A DNA stretch of 64,000 bases, from NCBI GenBank assembly GCA_934047225.1, contig OW204011.1, forward strand, positions 13,776,339-13,840,338, read 5' to 3'. Below, piece after piece: positions 31,801-41,792 of this stretch. The position numbers and the translations under genes are program-made. Under the pieces are notes generated by a model, which did not search any database, was not told where the DNA came from, and saw only the letters and a list, made by a program, of their open reading frames with translations. This DNA is from Ypsolopha sequella. Lineage: Eukaryota > Arthropoda > Insecta > Lepidoptera > Ypsolophidae. The first letter of the stretch is position 1; every line of letters begins with the position of its first letter.

Positions 31801-34800
31801 TTCAAGCGATGAGGGCCGAAATGCAAAAAAACATGGATGTTTTTAAAACTGAAATGCAGGAAAACATGCTCAATTTTACGAAGTCTATGGATCTAATGAG
31901 CCATCAATATGACGAATGGACCAAAAAAGCAGATGGTTTTGATAAACGCATTAAGGGCTTAGAGAGCCTTAAGACCGAGGTTGCTTCATTGAAGAATAAA
32001 ATAAAGACGCTAGAGCAAGATAACGAAGGGAGGGAGCAGTGGTGTCGTCGCTCTAATGTGGAGATCTTGGGAATGCCAGACAGAAAGGGTGAAAACCTGT
32101 TTGAAATTGTGAAAAACATTGCTGATTTAAGTGGATTTGATTTAGATGTTAGAAGAGATGTAGATTTTGTGACTAGAGTTGTTCCCCGTAACACACAGTT
32201 AAATAAGCCTAAACCTATCATCGTTAAATTCTTATCCAGATACCGTAAAGACGACTTTTTGGCGTCGTTTCGACAGAAGTCTCCTATTTTGGCTAAGGAT
32301 TTGGGATTCATTCATGGGAAGGATTTGAAGATACCCCATCTTCAAAGATCTTTGTAAATGAGCATTTAACACCTAGTCATAAAGAACTGTTAAAAAAGAC
32401 CAAAATCGTCCAAAAAGAACGCGGTTATAAATTTGTTTGGGTTCGTAATTGCACTATATTAGCGCGTAAGCATGAAATGGCGCCAGTTATTGCGATCACC
32501 ACGGAAAATGACCTAAAAAAATGACTGTGTAAGAATATCACTTTGTTGTAAGGGTCTTTTTCATCTCAGTCAAACACGATATAGTTATGCGGTCGAATTT
32601 ATAAAAATGTTGTTATTATATTTATGGATTTGGTGTTGTTGCTACTTGATGTTGTATGTTATTTATCTGTTTGTCGTTTATTTCTGTGGTTTTGAATGTT
32701 ATATTAGATTTCAAAAGGCTAAAGTTTTGCTGGAGGTTTCGCTGTTTAACTATGAAATGGATTCAGCTCGAGGTTCGCTCTGTTCTTATTTGGAGTTATC
32801 ATTGTTTGTTTTCGTTATTTATTTGCAAGTATTTATATTTTTTAATGAAGTTAAAGATTTACTATCAAAATACACGCGGATTGCGTACAAAAACTCACGA
32901 TTTCGGTGGGAGTGTGCTATGCTCTAGCTATGACCTAATATGTGTAACAGAATCCTGGTTACACCCAGGAATATTCGACGAGGAGCTTGTAGACGGCAGG
33001 TATGTACTACACCGCGACGACCGCGACTACACATCAACGGATGTGGAGCGGAGAGGCGGTGCGCTGATCGCTGTTCGCCGCGACCTGCCGGCCAGCCCTG
33101 CGCCATTACCGGACAAAGCGCTTATACCAAATACACAACTAACTGGGGTCATCATAAAACTAGAATCTGGTTGCAATCTCCGTATTTATTGCGGCTATTT
33201 TTTGCAATGCTCCGATCACTACACGGCTGTGTCAAACTTTTTTAAATTTATATCTGAGCAAATAACTTATCACTCTTTTGATCAATTTTTACTTACGGGC
33301 GATTTTAATGTCAGTAAAATTAAGTGGCAGATCGGTGCCGAGGGTAAATGTAATTTAGACACTGGAGATGAAACTCAATTCTTTGGCGAGTTCGGTAAGT
33401 TCCTACGAGAAACCGGTCTTCACCAATACAATTACATTCTGAATAAGTATTCTGGAATTTTAGATCTGGTGTTTAGCAGTTTACGATGTCACCTTACACG
33501 ATGTACCAATCCCTTAGTTAAGGAAGATGCCTATCATCCATCACTAGAAACCCTAATTAATTGTACAGTTGCAAAATCATTACGGTGTCCATCGAAGATC
33601 GTAAAGCTCTTCTCTCAGGCAGATTACCAAGGTATTCAGTCTTCGTTGAAAGAGAAGCCTTGGTCTCAGTTGCTCGACAAGAACGATGTAGATGTTGCAA
33701 CTCAATCGTTTTATGATATTTTAAATGAAATGGTAAAAACTTATGTCCCCGAAAGGACCATAAAACAACCTAATAAATATCCACCTTGGTTTAATGAATC
33801 TATTAAAAAAATAATTGCCGAAAAACTTAAGTGTCATAGAAAATGGAAGAAATATCATCGTATTGAAGATTATAACACTTTTGCCTTGTTAAGAGATCGG
33901 CAGAAGTCTATTGCTTCTTACTGTTATCGTAAATATCTGCAAAAATGCGAAGCTAGTATAAATAGGGATCCTAAAAACTTTTGGTCTTTTGTTAAACAAA
34001 GGAAAAGTAGTTCTGGTTTACCGGGTCACATGACGTGGGGGAATAGTTCAACAAATGACATTCAAAGAACCTGCAATCTTTTTAGTGAATATTTTGGTTC
34101 AGTGTATGAACCACCGCAGGTTACTCCTACTCATCTAGATTTTGATCATGTTGACCCATTTCTAAATTTATCTCAAATTTCTGTAGATACACAAAAGGTC
34201 TGCAAATATTTAAAGTCGGTGAACATTAACAAACGTATGGGCCCTGATGGGATCCATCCGTTATTTATTGTAAATACTGCTGATGAGTTAGCTGTCCCCT
34301 TAACTATTATTTTTAATATGTCTTTAACGGCTGGTAGGTTCCCCTTAATTTGGAAAAGATCTTTTATCACTCCGATCCATAAAAAGGGAAACAGGAGCGA
34401 CATAACCAACTACCGTGGCGTATCTAAGCTTTGTACTATTGAAAAACTTTTCGAAAAAATTGTGTACGATATTTTATACACCCTCATACCTAATCAACAT
34501 GGTTTTTTTTCCCGACGGTCAGTTGAGACAAATTTAGGTGAACTCACTCACACGGTACTCAAAGCTATGGCAAATGGTTACCAGGTGGACGTCGTGTACA
34601 CCGATTACTCCAAAGCTTTTGATAAAATCTCCCATTATCATTTAATTAAAAAGTTGGAAGCGATCGGTGTGCATGGCAGTTTGCTTAGATGGCTTGACTC
34701 ATATTTATTGAACCGTAGCCAAGCTGTGGCAATCGATGGCTTTACTTCTTCCTTCATACCAGTCTCTTCTGGTGTTCCGCAAGGGTCCCACTTGGGTCCT

Positions 34801-36647
34801 TTGTTGTTTAATATTTTTATAAATGATATTTTGCATTATATAAAAAACTCTTCTACCCTTTTATACGCGGATGATAAAAAGATATATAAAGTAATAGAAA
34901 CACCTAATGATTGTGCGGACTTACAGACAGACTTGGACAATTTATCAACGTTTTGCAGGGTTAATAAGCTATTTCTAAATATCCCCAAATGTAATGTTAT
35001 TACTTTCACCCGCAAACAAAAGCCTGTCGTTGCCACATACCTTATCGACCAACAAGAGCTTGTTCGCGTTCACGAGGTGCGGGATTTGGGCGTTATACTG
35101 GACGAAAAGCTATCATTTGAAGCTCATATAAAAAAAATTACGAAAAATCCTTACTGCATGCTAGGTTTCGTCATGCGTACATGTAGGGTTTTTAAGAATG
35201 TGGAAACATTCAAGGTCTTATACTTCGCATATGTCAGGAGCATCCTCGAGTATGCTTCATCCGTATGGAATCCACAATATAACATTTACATTGACATGAA
35301 AGAACGGATCCAAAATAAGTTAAATAAGTAAAATATGTGAACTATAGATTACCTCCAGACCAAGGCTTCAGCCTTATTTCTCTTAGGGATAGACGAATCT
35401 CTCATGATATTGAACTTTTATATAAAATAATTGTTAATTTAGTTGATACTCCACATTTGCTTGGCCAAATAAATTTCCTTTGTCCGTCAAAGACAACAAG
35501 AAGTTTAAGATTGTTTTCTGTGCCATCAACCACAAAAAATTATTTAGTAAATTGTTTTTTATACAGGACCTGTAATTTATATAACAAACAATTTAATGAC
35601 ATTGATTTATTTAATGTGTCACTTTTTTCGCTTAAAAAACTATTAGAGTCGAAATTTTAAAATTGTTTGTAATAATTGTAATATCTATTGATTTTAATTT
35701 TATTTTGTTTTTATATTTAATTTCAACTGTCTTGTTTCTTAGAACTGTACTGCTTGTTTCACATTTGTTTATCTATGTGTGGAAACTTTGCTGGTTTGTG
35801 TAATTTAGTTGTGTATTGTTTTTATGTAATATTAAACTGTTTGTTTCCCAAATATAAATATAAATAAATAAATAAATAAATAATAGTAAAATAAATTATT
35901 ACATGCATTAAAATTATTCACACAACAAAATCTCAAAAAGTATAATCGACAGTATTTGAGCCCTGAAGTCTACGTTAGTATAAACTGTGTTGTAGGCTCC
36001 AGTCTCCCCCAGCTAGCTACATGTTCTACCAATTCTATTCAATCTTAGATAAAAGTTGATACATTTCGTTCATACAATCTACCTTCTTGTCGCAGCCACC
36101 TAAGACGCGATTAAATAAATAAAAAAACAAAAACTATAAACTCATAGACCTTTTAAAAACAAAAGACTCATAGACATCAAAACTTTTCATTTCCTTAACA
36201 TTTAAATGAGGCTGGGTACTTTGTGTCCTCCTCCTGTTAAGGCAAATTTGTAAAATTTGGTGGTGGCTGATGGATGTGGAAGAGGTGAAAGCAGATGAAA
36301 ATCAGGATCATAGCAGATGAAAATCTGTTGTCTCTGCCTACCCCTCCGGGAGATAGATGTATATGTATATTGCATGAATAAATTATTTAATTTCATTTGT
36401 TTTAGGTAATGATGCCGGGCAAACGGCTCTAAACGCGGGTGTGGGTGGGGCTGCGGGTGCAGGTGCAGCTGCGGGTGCGACTGCAGGTGTGGGTGTGGCT
36501 GCGGCTGTGGGTGCGGGTGCGGGTGCGGCTGCGGGTGCGAGTTTGGCTCTGGGTACTGCTGCTGCTCTGGGTGGGGCTGGGGCTGAGGCTGGGTCTGGGA
36601 TTGTGAAAACGGGTCTGGGTGCGACTGGGGGTGTGGGTTCCAATTAA
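25857..36647 (+). CDS. Secreted Gly/Ala-rich protein gene, three coding exons (111 aa)
   Basis: Coding exons 25857-25892, 29602-29659 and 36406-36647 join without a stop: phase 0 between Val12 and Val13, phase 1 within Gly32. Donors are GTG|GTAAGT and TAG|GTGAGT; acceptors are ttattatttcag and catttgttttag. Residues 1-24 are a signal peptide ending LHAQA, a good AXA cleavage site. The predicted mature chain (87 residues) starts MPGFGNLGNDAG and is then almost entirely Gly, Ala and Val in a loose GAGAAAG pattern, with no cysteine and one lysine. Low-complexity secreted proteins of this kind include silk-, cuticle- and eggshell-like and some Gly-rich immune peptides; I cannot choose among them. 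Intron 1 is 3.7 kb and intron 2 6.7 kb, the latter containing a LINE. The 3' part probably splices again to 41793. Confidence 0.8.
26144..26238. mobile_element. Palindromic MITE (95 bp) in intron 1 of gene 2
   Basis: gatgacatgacaggtcatga and its complement form arms of about 40 bp. Confidence 0.6.
26640..27025 (-). repeat. Dispersed repeat B, inverted copy
   Basis: Reverse complement of 17440-17910 (gtatatcgtc, gaagttatttatctgctgtt, ttgaaatgaggtctaaattt, ccctctcgcactgcg). Confidence 0.7.
27503..27620 (+). repeat. 'GGGTTCCG' repeat fragment with (GTCT)n
   Basis: tagggttccgtgacacaaaa, ggaacccttatagggtcagt, gtccgtctatccgtctgtct, tgtcagatatcaagttgaaa. Confidence 0.6.
27990..28370 (-). repeat. 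Dispersed repeat A, inverted copy
   Basis: Reverse complement of 15150-15600 (gtagtttatgctac, aacgtaaccgagtaatttat, gccgttaaacagtgg, tttgatgcataaaaagtggg). Confidence 0.7.
28585..28695 (+). repeat. AT-rich minisatellite, about 35-bp units
   Basis: agaggcaatttgttaaa-type units occur about four times, joined by atttttgaaatat / tttttatatct. Confidence 0.6.
28985..29310 (+). pseudogene. LINE C-terminal remnant (YMFAPFGVESLGPW type)
   Basis: Encodes RRYVGLSTDYMFAPFGVE and SLGPWRPSAHFLYK, then with frameshifts KRLVDASRDPMAGAY and further. This C-terminal signature belongs to a widespread insect LINE group whose clade I cannot state securely. A T-rich tail follows. It lies in intron 1 of gene 2. 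Confidence 0.6.
29602..29659 (+). CDS. Gene 2, exon 2 (end of signal peptide and mature start)
   Basis: 58 nt between acceptor ttattatttcag and donor gtgagt. It encodes VSCSMSVLHAQA, which completes the signal peptide, then MPGFGNL and the first base of a Gly codon. Confidence 0.8.
29958..30080 (-). pseudogene. CR1-like LINE, last 40 codons
   Basis: The minus strand encodes NNAIPNDIKDMNLILFKKQL and FDLLIDTINDYLND, then a stop at 29958. The pattern N..PNDIK....FKK.L is the usual end of CR1/Jockey-like RT proteins. Below 29958 is its 3' UTR. Confidence 0.6.
30093..30262 (+). mobile_element. LINE 3' tail, same family as 60042-61737
   Basis: ttcaccttgtataataatag, tatttttataagattaaatt, gtattatatatacctacttt, acaaaataaagaatttgaat. 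Confidence 0.7.
30262..30735. other. No recognised feature
   Basis: AT-rich intron sequence. cagtttttgctgacc and aaaactgcca form weak inverted ends. Nothing else recognised. Confidence 0.35.
30740..31460 (+). mobile_element. GC-rich non-coding retroelement segment, shared with 38400-38640
   Basis: ctccactctggccggctggt, ggtgtcgccactcaccatcg and ctcgccacaagccgccctgc align in order with ttccactctgaccggcattc, ggggtcgctactgcccaaca and gcttgcctctagctgccctg at 38450-38630. Probably an untranslated LINE region. Confidence 0.5.
31487..31562 (+). repeat. (TA)n-rich microsatellite
   Basis: Alternating ta and ataat units, directly before the LINE that starts at about 31566. Confidence 0.7.
31569..32524 (+). 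pseudogene. LINE ORF1 (PHD end, coiled coil, L1-type RNA-binding domain), frameshifted
   Basis: Before the ATG at 31626 the frame is already open and reads NLTEENRLSWMCNTCREC, the end of a PHD-type zinc finger, so the original start was further upstream and is lost. A coiled coil follows (about 31780-32030: TEMQENMLNF, ESLKTEVASLKNKIKTLEQ), then an RNA-recognition-like region (RSNVEILGMPDRKGENLFE, KPKPIIVKFLSRYRK). At about 32338 the frame shifts, and the C-terminal part continues as FVNEHLTPSHKELLKK and GYKFVWVRNCTIL to a stop at 32522-32524. As for other LINEs, the product would coat the RNA. One frameshift makes it non-functional. Confidence 0.75.
32845..35660 (+). pseudogene. LINE ORF2: AP endonuclease plus reverse transcriptase, frameshift near 35325
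   Basis: The likely start is the ATG at 32845 (MKLKIYYQNTRGL); the 63 upstream codons of the open frame are hydrophobic and not domain-like. AP-endonuclease motifs: QNTRGL, TESWL, RRGGALIAVR, LLTGDFN. RT motifs: KRMGPDGIHP, ITNYRGVSKL, QHGFFSRRS, VYTDYSKAFD, SSGVPQGSHLGPLL and LLYADDKKIY (catalytic), then DLGVILD. The frame stops at 35329-35331, while the C-terminal 107 codons continue in another frame from 35337 (NYRLPPDQGFS) to 35660. It would nick target DNA and copy the element RNA. One frameshift disables it, but divergence is modest. Confidence 0.85.
35661..35882 (+). other. 3' UTR and (AAAT)n tail of the LINE
   Basis: Non-coding, ending aaatataaatataaataaa and further aaat units to about 35882. 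Confidence 0.7.
35885..36255. other. No recognised feature
   Basis: AT-rich intron sequence between two LINE pieces. Nothing recognised. Confidence 0.4.
36260..36385 (+). pseudogene. LINE 3' end, second copy of the family at 6377
   Basis: gatggatgtggaagaggtga, tgaaaatctgttgtctctgc, ctacccctccggg correspond to 6371-6460, with an internal stop. It ends just before the acceptor of gene 2 exon 3. Confidence 0.55.
36406..36647 (+). CDS. Gene 2, exon 3 (Gly/Ala-rich body and stop)
   Basis: Starts after catttgttttag, completes Gly32, then runs NDAGQTALNAG into the Gly/Ala tract and ends GGVGSN with TAA at 36645-36647. The sense strand is an irregular (ggt gcg ggt)-type repeat, so the complementary strand also shows a long Pro/Ala frame, which is an artefact. 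A consensus donor gtaagt lies 11 bp after the stop (36659), and an AATAAA at 36751-36756 offers an unspliced alternative end. Confidence 0.82.
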
Positions 36648-36750
36648 TTAAGTGACCGGTAAGTTCTACAATTGCATTCAGCTGACTTCCCGAGACCGTG
36701 CCCTTAACGAACTACTGGACCACAGAGGTGGTCTGAATGATTGTGATTAA

Positions 36751-36756
36751 AATAAA
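36751..36756 (+). terminator. Alternative poly(A) signal of gene 2
   Basis: AATAAA 104 bp after the stop of gene 2, which would be used if the gtaagt at 36659 is not spliced. Confidence 0.45.
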
Positions 36757-36759
36757 CTG

Positions 36760-37060
36760 TTTGTTATGTAGCAAAAAAATGCGTTAAGTCTGGCTATCAA
36801 AATTTAATTATGAGACTGGGATTTTTTTTTTACCGCTGGCTGCTTCATAAAATAATGTCACTTTACAAAATAAAATTTATGCAATAGAGTTTATTCCGTA
36901 ACATTTTTGCAGAATGACGCCAAATCGTCGCAGCGATGAAATATGCAACGAATTGCAGCGATGGGTATATGTGTGTTAAACGACCATTTTTACCTGTCAA
37001 AATGACAGATAACACATTACAGAGCAACAAACTTATCTGTCTGTGGGCCAAACTAAATTA
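36760..37060. other. No recognised gene
   Basis: Repeated gcagcgatg words at 36938-36965 and 37495-37510 hint that 36880-37540 was one element split by the MITE at 37068. Not resolved. Confidence 0.3.
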
Positions 37061-37067
37061 GCTTCTA

Positions 37068-37329
37068 CAACGTGTAACAGAAAGGTGTAACCATATTTTA
37101 AGAGCTTATTCAGTCAATGGCATAGAACAACTTTTACTATGGGGCCAACCCTGAAATCTCAAAAAATAAATCTGCCCTTCCATATGTTTCCGCTGAGCGG
37201 CGTTGCATTCTTCAATGAATCAGTTAAATTTTTTTTCGAGGTATAAGGTTTGTTCCATAGTAAAAGTTGTTCTATTCCACTGACTGAATAACCTCTTCAA
37301 ATATGGTTACACCTTTCTGTTACACCTTC
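37068..37329 (+). mobile_element. Long-TIR foldback MITE, family F, copy 2
   Basis: caacgtgtaacagaaaggtg at the left and its near-complement at the right, flanked by TA (37066-37067 and 37330-37331). Same arms as 3181-3447 (aagagcttattcagtcaatg, tagaacaacttttactatgg). Confidence 0.7.
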
Positions 37330-37699
37330 TATATTAACTGTGTGATAGTCATCGCCATCGGAACAGATGGGTTTGTGGCTCTGTATACAAATACGATGCA
37401 GGAAGCATCGACAATTATTTGCGATACTCGATGCTTATCAAAGTCATGCAAAATGGTCGTGTATAACTGTTTGCAACACTTTGCACACTTGATCGCTGCA
37501 GCGATGCGTGTGCGCTAAACGTGACAATGGTCTCAAAAGAGAAAAATGTCACACAACATGTCCACTATCGGCGACTATTGTCTATGGTTGAAATTTATTT
37601 GATCCCTTTATCATCTGTGTCTTTGACCAGTAAACATACCAAGTTTTTTTTCTATTGCCACTTTTGTCCACTCTCCTCCGTCGATAGCCAGGCCATCAG

Positions 37700-37775
37700 G
37701 GGTCTAGCACGCACCTTCGATAGAGTATGATTTTTTTTCATTATACTTACTCTATCGCGCGTGTTAGCCACACAG
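37700..37775. repeat. Small inverted repeat
   Basis: ctagcacgcaccttcgatag and its near-complement (actctatcgcgcgtgttag) around a T-run loop. Confidence 0.5.
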
Positions 37776-37799
37776 AGCCCCCTTACAACAATGATGAAA

Positions 37800-38065
37800 C
37801 CCTGTCAGTCACTGCTCCAATATACACACAACGTTGATCTTAGTTATCTTAAAGATTGGTTTGACAGGTTTGATTCCCACGACCGCCTTCAGCGTTCTAG
37901 TAATTCTCTGCTTCTTCGTACCACTATACACAACACAGACGTTTACAGTATCTGCAACCCACCTCTTGAATAGCCTACCTTTGTTTATTCGAGATTTGCC
38001 AACTATTGCTGTTTTTAAGGAGCCAAAGCCAACATGTAGTGGCCCTTTAGACAATTTAACCTAAA
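37800..38065 (+). pseudogene. LINE RT C-terminal remnant
   Basis: Frames read DRLQRSSNSLLLRTT, then after a shift TQTFTVSATHLLNSLPLFIRD, LPTIAVFKEPK. 'F.VS...LLNSLP..IR..PT...FK' is the usual end of CR1-like LINE proteins. Confidence 0.6.
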
Positions 38066-38399
38066 TGTAACACCAACCGATGATTATCCCTGTACGCACT
38101 GTAGTAGTACATCCAAGGACAACCCTCGGTCAGTGTAGGACAGTTGGAAGGAATAAAAACAAAGGAAACCAGACTATTGGGGGTGCCAGTGGACTGGATA
38201 TCTAGGACTATGGAAGAAACTATAACACCTGCCCGATCTATGTTAATAACACGGAAAAAGAGCAGGTGGAGATTGAACTCAATTGAATGAGCCTCCAAAT
38301 GGTCGCTCGCACGGAGAGACAAAGGGGCAACATTTTCTAAGCGGCTAAAGGGTAGAGAGGAGTCATTGGATTTTAAACGACGATCACTTACTCCCTGAG

Positions 38400-38640
38400 G
38401 ATCCAGCATCACGTGCCCCTCGCCACTTACCCTTCGAGCATATAGCTCTTACTATTCCACTCTGACCGGCATTCCACGGCAAGCCAGATGTGGGGGATCT
38501 CTCCCTCGTCATTGTTAACTCCGGCCGGCAAACAAAAGCAAACCGAAAATAAGGAACAGGGCCTTCCCCCGGGAGCATGTTCTGGTCTGTGGGGTCGCTA
38601 CTGCCCAACAGCTTGCCTCTAGCTGCCCTGCGTTATGTTA
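38400..38640 (+). mobile_element. GC-rich retroelement segment, related to 31208-31440
   Basis: Ordered matches described at 30740-31460. More diverged here. Confidence 0.5.
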
Positions 38641-38865
38641 TTGCCTTGTTTGCCGTGTAAGTTTTGTCCCCGATGTCAGAGATGTGCTACTTCTAGCATC
38701 GCGACCGTGCCAGATACGAGGCCCTCCGGCTCTGACGTCATTCACAACCCATGCTGCCAATTGGTGGATATTTCCCGATAAACGGGTAATGGAAACCCTG
38801 AGCGGGGAGAGCAAGTAGTTTTATTTCAGGGGCAGGTAGCTGCCAACGACCTTGACTCGACCTGT

Positions 38866-39000
38866 GTCGGTACAAATATCGACAGAAACTAAGTATATTG
38901 AAATGACGTTAATATCAGCGCGCACTGCATAATGACGTCACTGGGTATCCGGTTAGCGCAAAATAGGGGAAAATAATACTTTTTCATTGACGCGATGGAC
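38866..39000 (+). repeat. Dispersed repeat, second copy of 11696-11860
   Basis: tattgaaatgacgttaatat, cagcgcgcactgcat, gcgcaaaataggggaaaata. Confidence 0.55.
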
Positions 39001-39243
39001 GGAAAAAATCCACGCATGCTTTTTCTAAGCAATATTTTCTTTGTATTTTTGTGCAACAACCATACAATCAACCAATCAATCAATCGGTTATTTGTTTAAA
39101 AGCATGTTACATAATATGTTGGAAAAAAAAACATGTCACATTCACCTAATGCCTTTTGCCACTAAGCATACAAATGTTAAATCTTAATTCTAATACATAT
39201 AAAAATATATGGAAATGCAATATAATGAGAAAGTTTAAAAAAA

Positions 39244-39497
39244 GTGAAGTTTAAGTGGTTTTGAAATCGAAAATTGGTAGTACTACTCGTCGATACAAAC
39301 AACTTTTATTACTGAACTAAACCTCAAATGGCGAAAAAAAAAATAAGCTGTTTCAGAGAGAAGTTGCATAGCCCGACCAAAGTTTATGAAGAAACTGACT
39401 TCTGTTTTGCGATTTCAGGTATAGCTCTATACTAAAAGTTGTTCTTAACGATGAGTACTATCACCAGTTTTGGTTTCCAAAACCACTTTTATTTCAC
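39244..39497. mobile_element. Foldback MITE, diverged member of family F
   Basis: Arms of about 85 bp: agtgaagtttaagtggtttt and aaattggtagtactactcgt face complements ending at 39497. The inner arm segment ttaagaacaacttttagtat corresponds to the same position in the copies at 3181 and 37068. Confidence 0.6.
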
Positions 39498-39499
39498 GG

Positions 39500-40250
39500 T
39501 GTTTATTTTTTTATAATTTTTAAACTATGAGATGTTATAAGAGAAATATCGTCATCAGTTAGAGTAATTTTCGGATGACGCTGGAAGAATTCCGGAGAAT
39601 GGTACTATCAAACACTTTACAATTTTACAGGCAAATGTTTGTTTATCAAACAGAATTATTGTCTATGGTTGCCGGGAATTACCCTTAGATCCTGCTGTTT
39701 TTGTTGTTAGTGTACCAAAGCTATGTTATTTTAAAAAGGTTTAATAAAGCTTGCTACCAACAGAAATACGTTGAAGGTAAAGATATATGAAACACAATGT
39801 ATTTTTTAATAACTTCCCTTGAAATTTGTCCTTTTTATTAATTTTGATAATTGCAACTGCAAATGAAAACTTGATAGAAACATTACGCTCTTCAACTGTT
39901 AAAAATATTACAATTACACTTAATAAAGTATCTTTAATTAATTATTTCGAGAACTAAAGGGTATTTTACAAAAGAGAAAAAGGGAAAATAGAGAAATTCA
40001 GGAATACACATTAGCAGCACTGCTTATACCACAAGCACGCACAAACACCCTCTCACACACACACAGAAGGCTCTCAGCTAACAACATGGAGTACTGGCTT
40101 GTTGCTTCATGGCTAACAACAACGCACAGCATCAACGACGAATCTAGACAACATGACTACGCGATACACATATACCTGCCACCTTATTGTCTTACCTCAA
40201 CATCTATCGCTTTCAAGTGTACCGTGATTGACTAGAAAATCACACATCAT
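39500..40250. other. No recognised feature
   Basis: AT-rich, with a short (ca)n at 40050-40062. Nothing recognised. Confidence 0.4.
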
Positions 40251-40254
40251 TCAT

Positions 40255-40352
40255 TCGACTAAGGGGTCATCTCGGCCACATGAAACTCGGTGACGTGGCT
40301 GAGTTGACCCCTTTCAATTAAATCAATTTTATTGGGGGTCAACTCGACCACC
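40255..40352. repeat. Hairpin with a motif repeated three times in alternating orientation
   Basis: ggggtcatctcggccac (40262), its near-complement gtggctgagttgacccc (about 40297) and ggggtcaactcgaccac (40336). It lies 560 bp beyond the stop of the MULE transposase and may be its terminal repeat. Confidence 0.5.
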
Positions 40353-40914
40353 AGTGAAAATTTTAGGTAGTTATGTACAGTCAACACAAGAAGTCCTTAG
40401 AAAATAACAACATGGCTTCAAAGTAAAACAAAATATCAATATTTAAATAGGTATATATTATAAAAATCAACATCACACATATATGAACTAATATGACACA
40501 AAAAACAAACCTAACCGTAATTAATCACCAATGTAACAAAATTTCAAGCATATGGCACTTATTATCTCTATAACATAACAAATGAACGTTTTGTATGTGT
40601 TATATAAATTAAACCTAAAAATAATCAACAATATCACAATGTTTCAAGCATCTGGCTTATTATTATCTCAAACTTAATAAAATCATATATCTTAAAATAA
40701 TTAACCCTGCTATCAGCAATAAAACTATTTTTTATTATCTGGCTTATTTTTATTTAAATAATAAATCATCTTACCAACTAAAAATCACAGATCAGAATTT
40801 CTTTTGATTGACTGTTATCTTATTAACTATAAAAATCACAGATAAGGATTTGTTATAAATAATAGTCATAACAAATACATACTTAAAGCTAACTTAAAAA
40901 AATACTTTTAATAA

Positions 40915-41667
40915 TTATAAGATAAGACGTTCGATGCATAAATCAATGCTTATATCTCCACGGCTTAATTCGGTAATTGTCATAATAATGTGTTCATTGA
41001 TATCGCATGTTTCTGGTAATTTTTTTGTAATCGCGGACCCTTTTCTATATAATGTTTGATAGTAATTATTTTCTCGTTGCAAAATTGACAAAAAATGTGC
41101 AATGCTTCTGGGTGTTCTTTTAATTTTTTTGTTTATAATGGAATGCCAGTTTTCTACCATGTTTGTTGTTCGATGAATCTTGTTATAGCAGGACCATTTA
41201 TCAGCAAAAAAAGAATTTTCCTCTAACCAAGTGTGTACTAAGTAATTATTAAATTTGTAAATTTTTTCATTTTTGGGACACTGTGACATTATGTACAACC
41301 AACCACTGTCGATTGCATCTTTAGGCAAATGTGCCAAAACAGTACATCGTTTTATATGTTTCCTAGCCAGTTTTGATTTTGTTAGTTTTAATTTCTCAGC
41401 TTTTTGCCACAAGCTCTGTGAAAAATGGAAGAAACACCCAGAAATGCATGTTGTAGGGAATATATCACTGATTGCTGACATTGCCGCCTGCTCAAAGTCA
41501 AGTAAAAAGGATTTAGGATTAAAATGGGGAATTTGGCTCTTGATTAGGCGAAACAAAATTTGGTACGTTTTTCTTGTTTTATTTGGCAGCAGGGCGTATA
41601 TCACAGGTATAATATTATTATGAGTCTTACTACTACCTAAATCTACATGAAAGGTGTATAACTGCAT
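40915..41667 (-). pseudogene. MULE transposase, N-terminally truncated
   Basis: The 250 codons contain PVIYALLPNKTRKTYQILF, FLLDFEQAAMSAIS (a catalytic Asp) and CFFHFSQSLWQKAEKL, then HRTTNMVENWHS, the order seen in MULE transposases of animals (MULE domain). A first Asp can be recognised in FHVDLGSS. The N-terminal zinc-finger (FLYWCH-type in relatives) is missing because the frame meets other repeat sequence beyond 41667. Within its remaining length it is uninterrupted, so decay is recent. It lies in the inferred 3' UTR intron of gene 2, antisense to it. Confidence 0.72.
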
Positions 41668-41714
41668 GAAAGGTTTTAAACAAAATCTTATCTTTTAAAT
41701 TATATCTTTATTAT

Positions 41715-41757
41715 TAGAATTCACCCTCGGCAACTCGCACTTGGCCAGTTCTTTTTT
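41715..41757 (+). repeat. End fragment of the 'CGCACTTGGCC' repeat
   Basis: gaattcaccctcggcaactc, gcacttggccagttcttttt. Confidence 0.55.
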
Positions 41758-41792
41758 AATATTGTATCACATGTTTTTTTTTTTTGTTTCAG

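Larger units (their letters stand above)
31566..35882 (+). mobile_element. CR1/Jockey-like LINE, nearly full length but disabled
   Basis: Contains ORF1 (with frameshift), ORF2 (with frameshift near its end), a 3' UTR and an (aaat)n tail ending at about 35882. The 5' end is truncated inside the PHD-like part of ORF1. It lies in intron 2 of gene 2 in the same orientation. Confidence 0.8.

Noticed and set aside
36383..36643. Pro/Ala-rich minus-strand ORF of 86 codons
   Set aside because: Exact antisense shadow of the Gly/Ala-rich exon 3 of gene 2; Gly and Ala codons read backwards give Pro and Arg/Ala codons.
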